DNA of 64,000 bases from Sutterella sp. AM11-39 (lineage in GTDB: Bacteria > Pseudomonadota > Gammaproteobacteria > Burkholderiales > Burkholderiaceae_F). Both the position numbers and the translations under genes were made by a program. Shown in pieces: positions 33,142 through 41,998 of the stretch (positions are counted from its first letter, which is position 1; each line of letters starts with the position of its first letter). The stretch covers positions 124,001 to 188,000 of the forward strand of contig NZ_QRLV01000003.1 of assembly GCF_003472385.1 (NCBI RefSeq), given 5' to 3'. The notes beneath the pieces were generated by a model that saw only the letters and a list, made by a program, of their open reading frames with translations, was not told the origin of the DNA and did no database searches.

Positions 33142-35014
33142 CAAAGAGAGCACGAATTGCATTCAAGATAGCAAGAATCATGACTCCCACGTCAGCAAAA
33201 ATTGCCATCCACATGTTGGCCAAGCCAACAGCTCCCAGCAAAAGACACAGGACCTTGATGCCGATAGCCAGCCAGATGTTTTCCTTGACAATGCGAAGAC
33301 ATTTACGAGAAATCTTGATACCTTTGGCAATTTTTAGAGGATCGTCATCCATGAGAACGATATCTGCAGCTTCAATGGCAGCGTCTGATCCCATGGCTCC
33401 CATCGCAATGCCGATATCGGCGCGGGACAAAACGGGAGCATCGTTGATACCATCGCCGACGAAAGCCAGTTTCCCGGAGCCGGTTCGTTGCGCCAGCAGC
33501 TTTTCAACAGCGGAAACTTTATCCGAGGGCATCAGTTCGCAGCGCACCTCGTCTATGCCCAACTGTGAAGCCACTGCTAGGGCGACACTTTTGCGGTCGC
33601 CGGTGAGCATGACCACTTTGTTGACGCCGGCTTTTCTCACAGCATCAATCGCTTTGATTGCATTGGGTTTCAGTTGATCTGCAATCACGATGTGGCCGCA
33701 ATAGTTTCCGTTGACGGCAATGTGGACGATTGTGCCGATACTGCGGCAGGCGATGAACTCTATTCCGAGTTCGGTCATGAGTTTTTCATTGCCGACTGCA
33801 ACTTCCTGTTCGTCGACACTGGCGACGACACCTTTACCCGCAAGTTCACGGATGTTCGTAACGCGACTCCGATCAATTGCTTTGCCGTATGCTTTCTGCA
33901 GGCTCTTGCTGATCGGATGCGAGGAGGCACTTTCGGCAAGAGCCGCCAATTCGAGGAGGCGGTTTTCATCGAGTGTGTTGTGGTGAACTGCCGTTACCTC
34001 GAAAACACCTTGCGTCAGCGTTCCTGTTTTATCCATGACAAGAGTTGAAGTCTGTGAAAGAGCTTCCAGATAATTGGAACCTTTCACAAGTATTCCTTCT
34101 TTGCTTGCTCCGCCGATGCCGGCGAAAAAAGAAAGAGGAATGCTGATCACAAGAGCGCAGGGGCAACTGATAACCAGGAACACCAAAGCGCGATATATCC
34201 AGTCATCCCATTGAGCGTCTGCTCCCATTGCAAAATGCCGCACTAGCGGAGGGACGAGAGCAAGCGCCAAAGCGCTGAAAAACACAATAGGTGTATAGAT
34301 ACGGGCAAAACGAGTAATGAAAGCCTCCGATTGTGATTTGCGTGAAGAGGCGTTTTCGACCAATTCCAGGATTTGAGATACTGTCGAATCTCCGAAGAGC
34401 CTGGTTGTACGCACATAAATAACGCCGGTCAAATTGATGCAGCCGCTGGTGACGTTTTCCCCCGGGGCAACGTGCTTCGGCAGACTTTCCCCCGTGAGAG
34501 CGCTGGTGTTGAGACTAGTTTCGCCGCGTATAACGATGCCGTCAATGGGAACCTTTTCACCGGGTTGCACGACAATAACGGTTCCGACCTCAACAGATTC
34601 GGGAGCGACCTGTTCAATTTTCCCGCTTCTTTCAATGTTGGCGTAATCGGGGCGAATGTCCATCAAATCGCTGATGTTTTTGCGGCTTTTGCCCACGGCA
34701 TAAGCTTGAAACCATTCACCGATTTGATAAAAGAGCATCACGGCAACGGCTTCCGTGTACTCGCCGGTATCGTCGTAAAGTGCTATGGCAATGGCGCCTA
34801 AGGTAGCAACGGTCATCAGAAAATTTTCATCGAAAACACGGCCGTTTCGTATGCCTTTTGCCGCCTTGAGCAGAATGTCATAGCCGACAAGAAGATAGGG
34901 AATAAGGTAAAGCGCCAATCTCAAAGGTCCCGTGACCGGTGCAAACGCGAGACTTACGAGAAGCATTGCTGCAAGGATGATGCGTACAAGCATCTTTTTT
35001 TGCTTTGTCTTCAT
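33128..35014 (-). CDS. Zn/Cd-type P1B ATPase without N-terminal HMA domain
   Basis: 628 residues from the ATG at 35012-35014. It is a heavy-metal efflux pump: TGESLPK (actuator), CPCALVIS metal-binding helix (Cys-Pro-Cys), phosphorylated Asp in DKTGTLTQG, HP locus SSHPISK, TGDRKSVA and GDGINDAP. The transmembrane metal site and the lack of an extra His/Met motif fit the Zn2+/Cd2+/Pb2+ (ZntA) class. The usual N-terminal HMA domain is missing and is encoded separately just upstream (35131-35349). ATTAAGC-type inverted repeats between the two genes suggest control by the adjacent ArsR protein. Confidence 0.92.
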   Translation of the reverse strand: MKTKQKKMLVRIILAAMLLVSLAFAPVTGPLRLALYLIPYLLVGYDILLKAAKGIRNGRVFDENFLMTVATLGAIAIALYDDTGEYTEAVAVMLFYQIGEWFQAYAVGKSRKNISDLMDIRPDYANIERSGKIEQVAPESVEVGTVIVVQPGEKVPIDGIVIRGETSLNTSALTGESLPKHVAPGENVTSGCINLTGVIYVRTTRLFGDSTVSQILELVENASSRKSQSEAFITRFARIYTPIVFFSALALALVPPLVRHFAMGADAQWDDWIYRALVFLVISCPCALVISIPLSFFAGIGGASKEGILVKGSNYLEALSQTSTLVMDKTGTLTQGVFEVTAVHHNTLDENRLLELAALAESASSHPISKSLQKAYGKAIDRSRVTNIRELAGKGVVASVDEQEVAVGNEKLMTELGIEFIACRSIGTIVHIAVNGNYCGHIVIADQLKPNAIKAIDAVRKAGVNKVVMLTGDRKSVALAVASQLGIDEVRCELMPSDKVSAVEKLLAQRTGSGKLAFVGDGINDAPVLSRADIGIAMGAMGSDAAIEAADIVLMDDDPLKIAKGIKISRKCLRIVKENIWLAIGIKVLCLLLGAVGLANMWMAIFADVGVMILAILNAIRALFVKKL

Positions 35015-35044
35015 TTGTTGCAGAGTCCGTTGGTGATGTCTTGA

Positions 35045-35080
35045 GCTTAATTTGATGTAAAAATTAAGCAAAATTTGAAT
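35045..35080. promoter_or_regulatory. ATTAAGC operator upstream of the P-type ATPase
   Basis: GCTTAATTT (35045-35053) and AAATTAAGC (35061-35069) form a perfect 9-7-9 inverted repeat; the right arm begins the 18-mer ATTAAGCAAAATTTGAAT (35063-35080), closely matching the site at 35434-35451 beside arsR. Confidence 0.65.
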
Positions 35081-35130
35081 TGAAGAGAGAAAAAAACGCC
35101 GTCAAGCAGTGCTCTGGCGGCGTTTCGACA

Positions 35131-35349
35131 TCAGAGAAAAATTTCGCAGTCGGGTTCTACTTTTTTGCAAGCTTTAAGCACTTCAATCATGACATTGTCG
35201 GGATAAAACCCATCACGGAATTCCACAACCATTTTTTGAGCCATGAAATTCACCGTGACCGATTGCACACCGCTGATTTTTGCTGCCGCTTCTTCCATTT
35301 CGCGGGCGCAGTTAGCGCAATCAACTTCGATCTTGTAGGTCTTTGTCAT
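35131..35349 (-). CDS. Stand-alone HMA heavy-metal-binding protein
   Basis: 72 residues, a single ferredoxin-like HMA domain: beta strand KTYKIEV, metal loop DCANCAREM (Cys-x2-Cys, with a preceding Asp typical of Zn-binding rather than Cu-binding domains), then SGVQSVTVNFMAQKMVVEF. Start ATG at 35347-35349 with AGGAG upstream. It is read from a strong promoter (TTGACA, 17 nt, TATAGT) and is followed by the ZntA-like ATPase, so it probably delivers Zn/Cd to the pump as a detached N-terminal domain. Confidence 0.88.
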   Translation of the reverse strand: MTKTYKIEVDCANCAREMEEAAAKISGVQSVTVNFMAQKMVVEFRDGFYPDNVMIEVLKACKKVEPDCEIFL

Positions 35350-35374
35350 TTTGGTTGCTCCTATTGGTTAAAGA

Positions 35375-35451
35375 ATTAAGCAATTGCTTAATTGACTGGT
35401 TGCACTATAATCCGGTTGGTGTTGGATGTCAAGATTAAGCAAGAATTGAAT
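35375..35451. promoter_or_regulatory. Divergent promoters and ArsR operators between HMA gene and arsR
   Basis: Minus-strand promoter for the HMA gene: TTGACA (35427-35432), 17-nt spacer, TATAGT (35404-35409). Plus-strand promoter for arsR: TTGCTT (35384-35389), 16 nt, TATAAT (35406-35411). A perfect 18-bp palindrome ATTAAGCAATTGCTTAAT (35375-35392) covers the arsR -35 and the HMA start region; a second copy ATTAAGCAAGAATTGAAT (35434-35451) abuts the HMA -35. Confidence 0.75.
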
Positions 35452-35459
35452 TGTCTGAT

Positions 35460-35831
35460 ATGTCTGTCACAACAAATCTTCCGCATCGGCATAAAGAGGG
35501 AAATGTTTTTGCACTGGAGCAATTGCCCGAATCTTCAAGCTTTGAACCCGTGGCCCAGGTTTTCAAACATCTAAGCGATGCGGCCCGCTGTCGGATTTTT
35601 TTGTTGTTGTGCCATTCCGAAGAGTGCGTGCTCAACATTGCTACCATCATGGAGATGAGCAGCCCCGCCGTAGCGCACCATCTGAGGCTTTTGAAGGTTG
35701 CCGGACTTGTAACTTCTCGTCGAGTGGGGAAAGAAGTCTTCTATCGAGCCGCCGATACGGAGCTTGTCCGGGCCATGCATCGGATGATTGAAGAAGTGAT
35801 GCATTTGTCGTGCTTGCAACCATCGTCTTGA
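35460..35831 (+). CDS. ArsR/SmtB-family metalloregulator
   Basis: 123 residues from the ATG at 35460. Winged helix: VAQVFKHLSDAARCRIFLLL, recognition helix SSPAVAHHLRLLKVAGLV, wing SRRVGKEVFYRA. The C-terminal helix ADTELVRAMHRMIEEVMHLSC carries Asp, two His and Glu at positions fitting an alpha5-type zinc site as in SmtB/CzrA; ECV at the start of helix 3 could add a ligand. It would repress the HMA/ATPase genes and itself until Zn or Cd binds. Operators are visible in the divergent promoter. Confidence 0.88.
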   Translation: MSVTTNLPHRHKEGNVFALEQLPESSSFEPVAQVFKHLSDAARCRIFLLLCHSEECVLNIATIMEMSSPAVAHHLRLLKVAGLVTSRRVGKEVFYRAADTELVRAMHRMIEEVMHLSCLQPSS

Positions 35832-36808
35832 GTAAGTCTGCGTATAACGGCAGAAGTCAATAGGCTGGCTCGCTTTTGAAAGAGAGAATCCCGAAAACCG
35901 GTAGCCGATCCGGTTAGGGGGATGATGAGCGGGCGCTACTCGTGGCGTTCGGTCTGGAACTGAGGTATTTGCCGAAGAATTATTACAAAGACAGAGTTTC
36001 TTACAGAGAGCCATTTGTCATCTCGGCCGAGAATATTTTGGTTTTAGTTGTCTGATTCTGCAGAAGATACGGGAAAACGACATCTAAAAAAAGTTGTTAT
36101 TTTGGCGGTTAATCTCTTGATTTTTCCTTAATGGGGGCACATTCCGATTTGATTGTCAAGGGGTAAGCGCAGAACGAAGCCAAGTCTGACGCCTACGAAA
36201 ACGTCATTTTGAGCACAAAAATTTCTGGAATGGCAACCGATATGCGCACCTGGCTTTTAACCCATCAATCGATCGGCGGAATTTCTCTGTTCGTGACACG
36301 GAATCGTCACAGACACACATCAGGATCTAGCGGCCCTTTCACGTCAAACGACGTGTCCATCAGGGCAGCCCACCGCCAATGACAGGCGGCCAGAAACTCC
36401 GGTCTGCTCCGATCTGCCGTCCTATGTATTTGTACAGGAAACGCAAGATCATCCCAAACCAAGGCAACTCAGTCTGAGAGTTCACCCACCAAGAGGCTCA
36501 GAGATCGGTCGAAATCCAGTGTTAAAGCGGGTTACGGCATTTGCCGGGTCAAGTCAATGTAGCATTTAATGGGGCGCCGTTCATTGCTGCATTGACTTGA
36601 CGCGCTACGAGTATCGCTACAATCACGGCGCAGCCGGGAAAGAAGCATTCTTTCCCGGACTGTCCAGCGGCGAGCGATAAAAAGGTTGTCAAATCACCAT
36701 CCTATTCGGGCTGCGCGTTCTCTATGGCGGAACATCCCCCTCCCCTCAGCTCAGGCTTGGACGGTTTGACAATTCGGTACATAAGCATGCACAAGACATG
36801 GCGGATTC
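35832..36808. other. Gene-free region with palindromes, upstream border of accessory segment
   Basis: Nearly 1 kb without a supportable gene. Short frames on both strands are broken by stops. Structures: AACCGG...CCGGTT near 35,900, and the palindrome block at 36548-36658 (separate entry). Much of it may be decayed mobile-element sequence adjoining the IS110 remnant, but I cannot name the parts. Confidence 0.5.
36548..36658. repeat. Large inverted repeat followed by a perfect hairpin
   Basis: GTCAAGTCAATGTAGCA (36548-36564) and TGCTGCATTGACTTGAC (36585-36601) pair at 16 of 17 positions around a 20-nt loop. The sequence after the right arm has a TACAAT (36618-36623) -10-like box, then CCGGGAAAGAA (36634-36644) and TTCTTTCCCGG (36648-36658) form a perfect 11-bp stem with loop GCA. 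No coding frame crosses it. Confidence 0.7.
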
Positions 36809-37356
36809 CTAAGCTTGGCTTGCCACAGTCGGCAACACCACAGCTGCATCCTCCCTCAACGGCTTGTGTGCCGATTTCTTCTTGATGCTTTTTGTCAGCT
36901 CTATGCCGAAGCATTTGGCTGCGTTGAATGGCTGTTTTTGAGCACGTAGAAAGTCACTCGAGCTATTTTTGCGGCCAAGGTTCAAATGGCCTTGACTCTG
37001 AGACCGCCGTATTTGCGCAGCAGACGTTGCAAAATCTCCCGAATCACAGGGTTTCTGGAGGCATATTGATCGACTTCGGTAAAAGCCCAACTCAAGTAGG
37101 CGTTGCCGTTTTTGACATTGCTCGGGCCCTTGCTTTTGCCGTTGCTCAGTTTGTTCGTTGAGCACAATCGACAGTAGGACACAAAGTCACCTGCAGACTT
37201 AAAACGCTGCATGGTGCCGATTTCCGTGCAAATAACCGCAGAGAGAACAGGGCCGCAGCCGGGAATGGTTTTGCAGAGTTTGACGAGCTCCTGATCTTTG
37301 CATTGCTTCTGAATTTCTGCATTGCACTCTTCGATCATTTCCTCGAGCATGTCAAG
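36809..37356 (-). pseudogene. IS110-family transposase remnant (C-terminal part)
   Basis: Only the C-terminal Transposase_20 half is left: LCKTIPGCGPVLSAVICTEIG, FVSYCRLCSTNKLSNGKSKG and NVKNGNAYLSWAFTE. A TGA at 36982-36984 interrupts VKAI/TLAAKIARVTFYVLKN, and a frameshift follows before PFNAAKCFG. The N-terminal RuvC-like DEDD domain is absent. It is therefore inactive, marking an old insertion at the edge of the accessory region. Confidence 0.85.
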
Positions 37357-37713
37357 CGTCCTTTAATTTGACCACACCTTCTGTTCTTTTGGCTACGAAA
37401 CAGAGAGCAAATACGAAAGAATTCTCGCCAAGACACAATTTAGGAACATGTCTTCCCAATCCTGTTTATCCTTACGTATAGTCCTAGCTCGTCTTCAGGA
37501 CCATACAACAAGGAAGTAGCCGTATTGATGACTCAGTGTAGACTTTAGAAATGAAATTATAAAAGGATGAGTTAGGTATTAGTGTAAGGAGTTTTCTTTT
37601 TATTCCGATGGGGTTGGTTAGAAACAATTAGAATTCAAGATAAGTCAACAATATGCAAATGACAGATTTAAGACTTGAAGATTTTTTGGCCAAATAGCTG
37701 TTTTTGAGTGCGC
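37357..37713. other. AT-rich region upstream of the cold-shock-domain gene
   Basis: No supportable gene. The base composition shifts to AT-rich near 37,500, suggesting the start of horizontally acquired DNA. A 14-codon frame at 37652-37696 (MQMTDLRLEDFLAK) ends just before the next gene; too short to assign. Confidence 0.45.
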
Positions 37714-38982
37714 ATGGAGAATTGGAAAATGATAAATCAATTAACAAATCAAATGTTAAATCTAGAGGATGTAAATCCTGTAAATCTTAACTGTGGCAAC
37801 GTTTATAGTTATGATGCGTCACGTGGTTTTGGGTTTGTCGAATGCTTAATTACGAGATTGAATGGTTCTTGTTGGCGAAGAGTGTTCTTTCATGCTTCTA
37901 AAGTCAAAGAATGGTATGAAAAGCTTAATGAAAGTGTTGATAGGGTGTCCCAAGATGATGTTATGCATAGATTGATGAATGGCGCATTTTGGTATGAAAC
38001 TGAGTACACAAGAAAAGGTGAGGCGGTTAAGAGAATTTTTACTTCTGATGAAATTGAACAATTAAAGAATGCTGTTTCTTCGATAATTGATAAAGAAAGT
38101 ATTTATAAATATTTCTCAAGAAATATTGTTTCTTATGACAAGAATGATCAAAATGTTAAATTGATTGAAATTGGTTTTGGAAGGGAGATTATAGATAGAT
38201 TGGATAGGGAGAGGGAGAAATATGATCTAGAACAAAAAGAGTTGAGAGAACGCCTAGAAAAAGAGAATGAGCAACGTGTACAAGAAAAGAAAGAACGTCT
38301 GAGAAAATGCAAGCAGCAAGCAACGGAAGACATTGGTTTGTATGACGTATATATTGATGGAGGATTGGATCCGGACGTTGCTTATGCATATTACTGGGAT
38401 GGAGACTGTATCGTGAGATTTAAGTCTTCAGGTAATGAGTACAAGTATTCGTTAAAGAGAGCAAAAATAGTATGGAAAGAATTAAAGGATGATAGACGAA
38501 ACCGCAATTCGTCAAAGTTTGACGATTTGGTTAACTCACGCAATGCAAATCAAATTGAACAAGACGTGTTAAAGAGAGAAAAAGGTAAAGATTGTGTGGT
38601 TAGTTTCAAAAGTTTGCTAGACGAATTGTTTGAAAGTGCAGCTAAAGATTCAATTAAGAAGGTGAAGGAAGCAAAAGAAGGAGAAAAATTATCCGACCGA
38701 AGCGAAGAGGAACAGTATCAGGCTTTAGTAGAGGAAATGCGACCTAAGAATTTTACTTTGAGTCATGAGGTTTCAATGTATATTATTCAGCATAAGCTTC
38801 ATGAAAAATATGGAAAGTTGGCAGGAAATTTAGAACTAGAAAAGAATGGAAGTAGTTTTACTTATCGTGGAGGTATCTCTCCTGCATTTTATGCCAGATT
38901 ATGTCAAGATTTAAATTTGGGTGATAAAAATTCAGGCGCCAGGATTATTGGCTTTACTTCGTATGAAAGAATGAAAAAATAA
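37714..38982 (+). CDS. Cold-shock-domain protein with coiled coil and unknown C-terminal domain
   Basis: 422 residues from ATG 37714; ATG 37729 has a better ribosome site (GGAG 9 nt upstream) and GTG 37708 is also in frame. Residues about 28-70 are a cold-shock (OB) domain: NVYSYDASRGFGFVE (RNP1-like RGFGFV) and RRVFFHASKVKEW (RNP2-like VFFHAS). Residues about 165-205 are a charged coiled coil (REKYDLEQKELRERLEKEN). The region 210-420 is unknown, with KAKEGEKLSDRSEEEQ polar linker pieces and a C-terminal YRGGISPAFYARLCQDL. No catalytic motif is apparent. Codon usage and AT content differ strongly from flanking genes, indicating transfer. Its function may involve RNA or ssDNA binding; a defence role is only a guess from context. 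Confidence 0.7.
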   Translation: MENWKMINQLTNQMLNLEDVNPVNLNCGNVYSYDASRGFGFVECLITRLNGSCWRRVFFHASKVKEWYEKLNESVDRVSQDDVMHRLMNGAFWYETEYTRKGEAVKRIFTSDEIEQLKNAVSSIIDKESIYKYFSRNIVSYDKNDQNVKLIEIGFGREIIDRLDREREKYDLEQKELRERLEKENEQRVQEKKERLRKCKQQATEDIGLYDVYIDGGLDPDVAYAYYWDGDCIVRFKSSGNEYKYSLKRAKIVWKELKDDRRNRNSSKFDDLVNSRNANQIEQDVLKREKGKDCVVSFKSLLDELFESAAKDSIKKVKEAKEGEKLSDRSEEEQYQALVEEMRPKNFTLSHEVSMYIIQHKLHEKYGKLAGNLELEKNGSSFTYRGGISPAFYARLCQDLNLGDKNSGARIIGFTSYERMKK

Positions 38983-39652
38983 AAAAATGGCTAGTTTATT
39001 TGTGCTCGTTGCAGAAGTGCTTTTGAAGTGCAATGTAGCGCGTGCAAAGTGCCCTTGATGTTGTAGAAGAGTATTTAATCATGACTTAAAGTGAAGTTCA
39101 AAAGAATAAAGGAGCATTTGAGTCCTTTGCCTGGTTCGTATTCAAAGACAATGCCAGATCTTGTATAAATAACATTTATAAAAATTCTGGAATGTCTTTG
39201 AATATAGAATTTCCCACGCTTTTTGATTTGTGTTGTGATCTCTTACAGCGAGGGGCAATTGTTAATGCTAAAGACGAGTTGTGTCTCCAAGGAGTTGTTA
39301 ATCTCTATAAGTTCAAAACAGTGGGCAGATGCAATGGCAGCTACGTTACGAGACTTGTATCCCAAGGCCAAGTTTGAAACGGACTTCGCAGATTACAAAT
39401 AGACCATGCTTATGGACGCTTCTTACGGTGGAGCTGTTTCAATTGTTGTTGAGTCGATGGGCTGCTTTGGGTATGAAGTAAAGCGTCCCCGAGAAGATCA
39501 TTGCACCGCAAGCGTTGACGTGTTCACGCCAAAAGAGAAGCTCACACACCTCTGGCATACTTGGGCGGTACGCCTGAACCGTCATATTTGATGACGCAGT
39601 CGGATATGTACACGCTGAGTGGGAAGAAAATTGATACACTACTAAGCTTACA
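38983..39652. other. Gene-poor region with degenerate fragments
   Basis: About 670 nt. Frames of about 60 codons exist on both strands (for example 39192-39377 and 39406-39591 plus, 39439-39675 minus) but none has a good ribosome site or recognisable domain. A short frame ending RDLYPKAKFETDFADYK (stop near 39,400) looks protein-like and may be the tail of a decayed gene. Confidence 0.4.
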
Positions 39653-41998
39653 GTGGATTTTCCTTCTAAAAACATAGAATATACCTATAAAACAAATGCT
39701 TCCCCCCCCCGCCGTCTTAGAAATGTTAGGCATCAGACTCTTCGCCACCTGTCGTTGAGGCTTTCGGCAGGCGTCGCTTTCATTCATACGGCTTTCATTC
39801 CTGCGGCTTGGTCGGCAGACCTCGTCTTCGATGAAAGTAATCCCGTTCAGTGGATAAACATCGCCGGCAGTTCGGTCGCGCTTGTCCAGAACGGCGAGTC
39901 CAACAAAGTTCAGCTTGAGATCTACGACGGCCTCTCGACCTCGAAAAATGTTGTTCAGGTCGTATACAGTAAGGGCGATGATGTAGCCGGCAACCGAATT
40001 GAAATCAAGGATTCTCTTTCCCGAGTTTGGTTCTCTGGCAATAAACTTTATGGCGTCGGAGTGGAAAAAGCCTCGGCCAGAGACAATGTTCTTACATTGA
40101 ACGGCGGTCTCTATGAGATGGAATCCAGTCATGAAGGCATCTTCAGCGCTTCTGTTCGAGAAGGTGATGTCGTAGGTAATAAGGTGATCGTCACTGGAGA
40201 TGCGAGTGTCAAAGGCGGAGTTTGCGGCGCTACGGTCTGGAAGCCGAGCAGCGCCGTTTCAGGGAACCGAGTAGAGATCCATTCGGGAACCTTTACTAGA
40301 ACCCCAGATATCTCGGACATGGGCATCACGGGGGCCTATGTCGAGATGGCGGTTTCGGATTATGAGGCTCGCGGCAATACGGTTCAGATTCGCGGAGGGA
40401 ACTTTACCGACTATGTAATTTCCGCGGCAGATCTGACGAGACAAGCCCAGACGAGCGAGAACATCGTTTACGTCGAAGGCGGCATTTTCAATGGCGTGAC
40501 CATCTACGGTGTAAAACAGAGCAGCGGCACAACGTCAGGCAATGGCGTGGTCATCTCCGGCGGCACCTTTATCGGCGATAAGTCAATCGTGTATGCGACA
40601 CAATCCAACACGGGCGATGACGAGAATCCGGATTTTGTCCGAATCGTCGGGACGAACCGAGGCCTTGATCTTCAGAATGTCCGTTTCTATGGCAATTCGA
40701 GATCGACAGGCAGCGCGCAGCTAATTCTCAAAGACTGCCGTGGCATGAACCTGGGTAGTGTCGACCGTTTCAAAGAGATGAACTTCGTCAATACCGAATG
40801 GCAGACGTCCGAAGCCGCGGTTCATATGACGAGTACTGCCGACGTCCAATCTGTCAAAATCGATCCAAACAGCGGTTTTTACGTTGGAGAGGGCGCATCG
40901 ATTGCCGTCAACGATCGAATGACGCTTGTCGACGCCGATTACGGCTTCGGATCGAAGTTCGAGCTTTCTACCGATGAAAACTCCACGCTTTACACGCAGG
41001 CCGGAGTTGCTCGCCAACTAAGTGGAAAACTCGAACTTCGAGATCTTCAGGACGGCGGCGAAGCCCTCGACTTCGTCGTGACGTCCGTAGAGCTCTCGGA
41101 ACAAACGATTCTCGTCGCCGAAAATCGGAGCGTGGCTGTCGCCTTTGTCAATGAAGGGAGCGACGCTGCCCTCAAAGCTCTCGAAGTGCCCAATGCGCTC
41201 AACGGCTTCACTACCTTTGCCGCTGCTGAAGGCTCCGCCTCCGAATACAACGTCAACGACTCTCTTAAAATTAACGGCTGGCATTTTGCTGCCGGCGTGC
41301 ACGGCGCATACCGCGAGCCGAACGGAGCCTCTCTGCGATCTGCCGTTTACTTTGAAGCTGGCACGGGGAACTATCGAACCGAAAACGACTTTAACACGGA
41401 GATTTTCCACGGCAGCGGTGACCTTTCGTACCGAGGTGGTGGCATCGCTCTTCGTTACATGACTACGGAGGGCTTCTATCTTGATGGGTCGCTTCGTGCG
41501 GGCGAAATCAAAACAGAAATGGATCGAGCCGTCCGCGCTTCGAGCGGCAGCCTTCTGGGATACACTCTTCGGTCGTTCTATTGGGGAGGACACGCGGGCG
41601 TGGGGCGTGAAGTGGAGAATGCACAATACCGATTCGACCTTTACGGAAGGTTTTATTGGACTCGGGTCTCCGGTGAGAATATGCGGCTCGAAAACGACCG
41701 CTTCGAATTCGACGATGTGTCGAGCTTAAGAACTCGAATCGGCCTGCGGGGACAATCGCTTGCATATGGCCTTTATGCCGGATGTGCTGCCGAATATGAA
41801 TTCGACGGCAAATCTAACATGAGGGCGGCGGGCTTACATGCGCCAGAAGAGGAGCTGAAGGGGCTTTCCTTTTTTGGAGAGTTTGGTTGGAAGTGGGATT
41901 CTGTTGACAGCCCCTGGGTGCTAGATCTGAATCTTGCTGGATGGTGTGGAGAGCGCGCTGGCGTGACGGGTCGCGTCTTTGGTGCATATCTTTTTTAG
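39653..41998 (+). CDS. Autotransporter (type Va) with poly-C tract at the 5' end
   Basis: The open frame begins at a GTG (39653) and encodes 781 residues. An extended signal peptide ends near residue 55 (LSAGVAFIHTAFIPAAWSA). The passenger (about 56-520) is built of short beta-helix-like repeats such as GNRVEIHSGTF, GNTVQIRGGNF, NIVYVEGGIF and GNGVVISGGTF. The C-terminal 250 residues form a beta-barrel with alternating strands ending GRVFGAYLF, the terminal Phe needed by BAM. The only nearby ATG (39696) is out of frame because of nine C residues (39702-39710); ten would put it in frame as MLPPPRRLRN. Expression is thus probably phase-variable and may be off here. The stop codon abuts an ISL3 end. 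Confidence 0.85.
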   Translation: MDFPSKNIEYTYKTNASPPRRLRNVRHQTLRHLSLRLSAGVAFIHTAFIPAAWSADLVFDESNPVQWINIAGSSVALVQNGESNKVQLEIYDGLSTSKNVVQVVYSKGDDVAGNRIEIKDSLSRVWFSGNKLYGVGVEKASARDNVLTLNGGLYEMESSHEGIFSASVREGDVVGNKVIVTGDASVKGGVCGATVWKPSSAVSGNRVEIHSGTFTRTPDISDMGITGAYVEMAVSDYEARGNTVQIRGGNFTDYVISAADLTRQAQTSENIVYVEGGIFNGVTIYGVKQSSGTTSGNGVVISGGTFIGDKSIVYATQSNTGDDENPDFVRIVGTNRGLDLQNVRFYGNSRSTGSAQLILKDCRGMNLGSVDRFKEMNFVNTEWQTSEAAVHMTSTADVQSVKIDPNSGFYVGEGASIAVNDRMTLVDADYGFGSKFELSTDENSTLYTQAGVARQLSGKLELRDLQDGGEALDFVVTSVELSEQTILVAENRSVAVAFVNEGSDAALKALEVPNALNGFTTFAAAEGSASEYNVNDSLKINGWHFAAGVHGAYREPNGASLRSAVYFEAGTGNYRTENDFNTEIFHGSGDLSYRGGGIALRYMTTEGFYLDGSLRAGEIKTEMDRAVRASSGSLLGYTLRSFYWGGHAGVGREVENAQYRFDLYGRFYWTRVSGENMRLENDRFEFDDVSSLRTRIGLRGQSLAYGLYAGCAAEYEFDGKSNMRAAGLHAPEEELKGLSFFGEFGWKWDSVDSPWVLDLNLAGWCGERAGVTGRVFGAYLF
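39702..39710 (+). repeat. Homopolymeric C9 tract (putative phase-variation switch)
   Basis: Nine consecutive C residues, six nucleotides into the reading frame set by the ATG at 39696. Slipped-strand changes of one base would move that ATG in and out of frame with the autotransporter. Confidence 0.8.

Noticed and set aside
36702..36914. 70-codon frame at the end of the IS110 remnant
   Set aside because: Overlaps decayed transposase sequence in another frame; no independent support.
37652..37696. MQMTDLRLEDFLAK as the start of a cyclodeaminase-like gene
   Set aside because: Only 14 codons before a stop; resemblance too short to be meaningful.
39406..39591. 61-codon plus-strand frame upstream of the autotransporter
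   Set aside because: No ribosome site, no domain, and a competing frame on the other strand.
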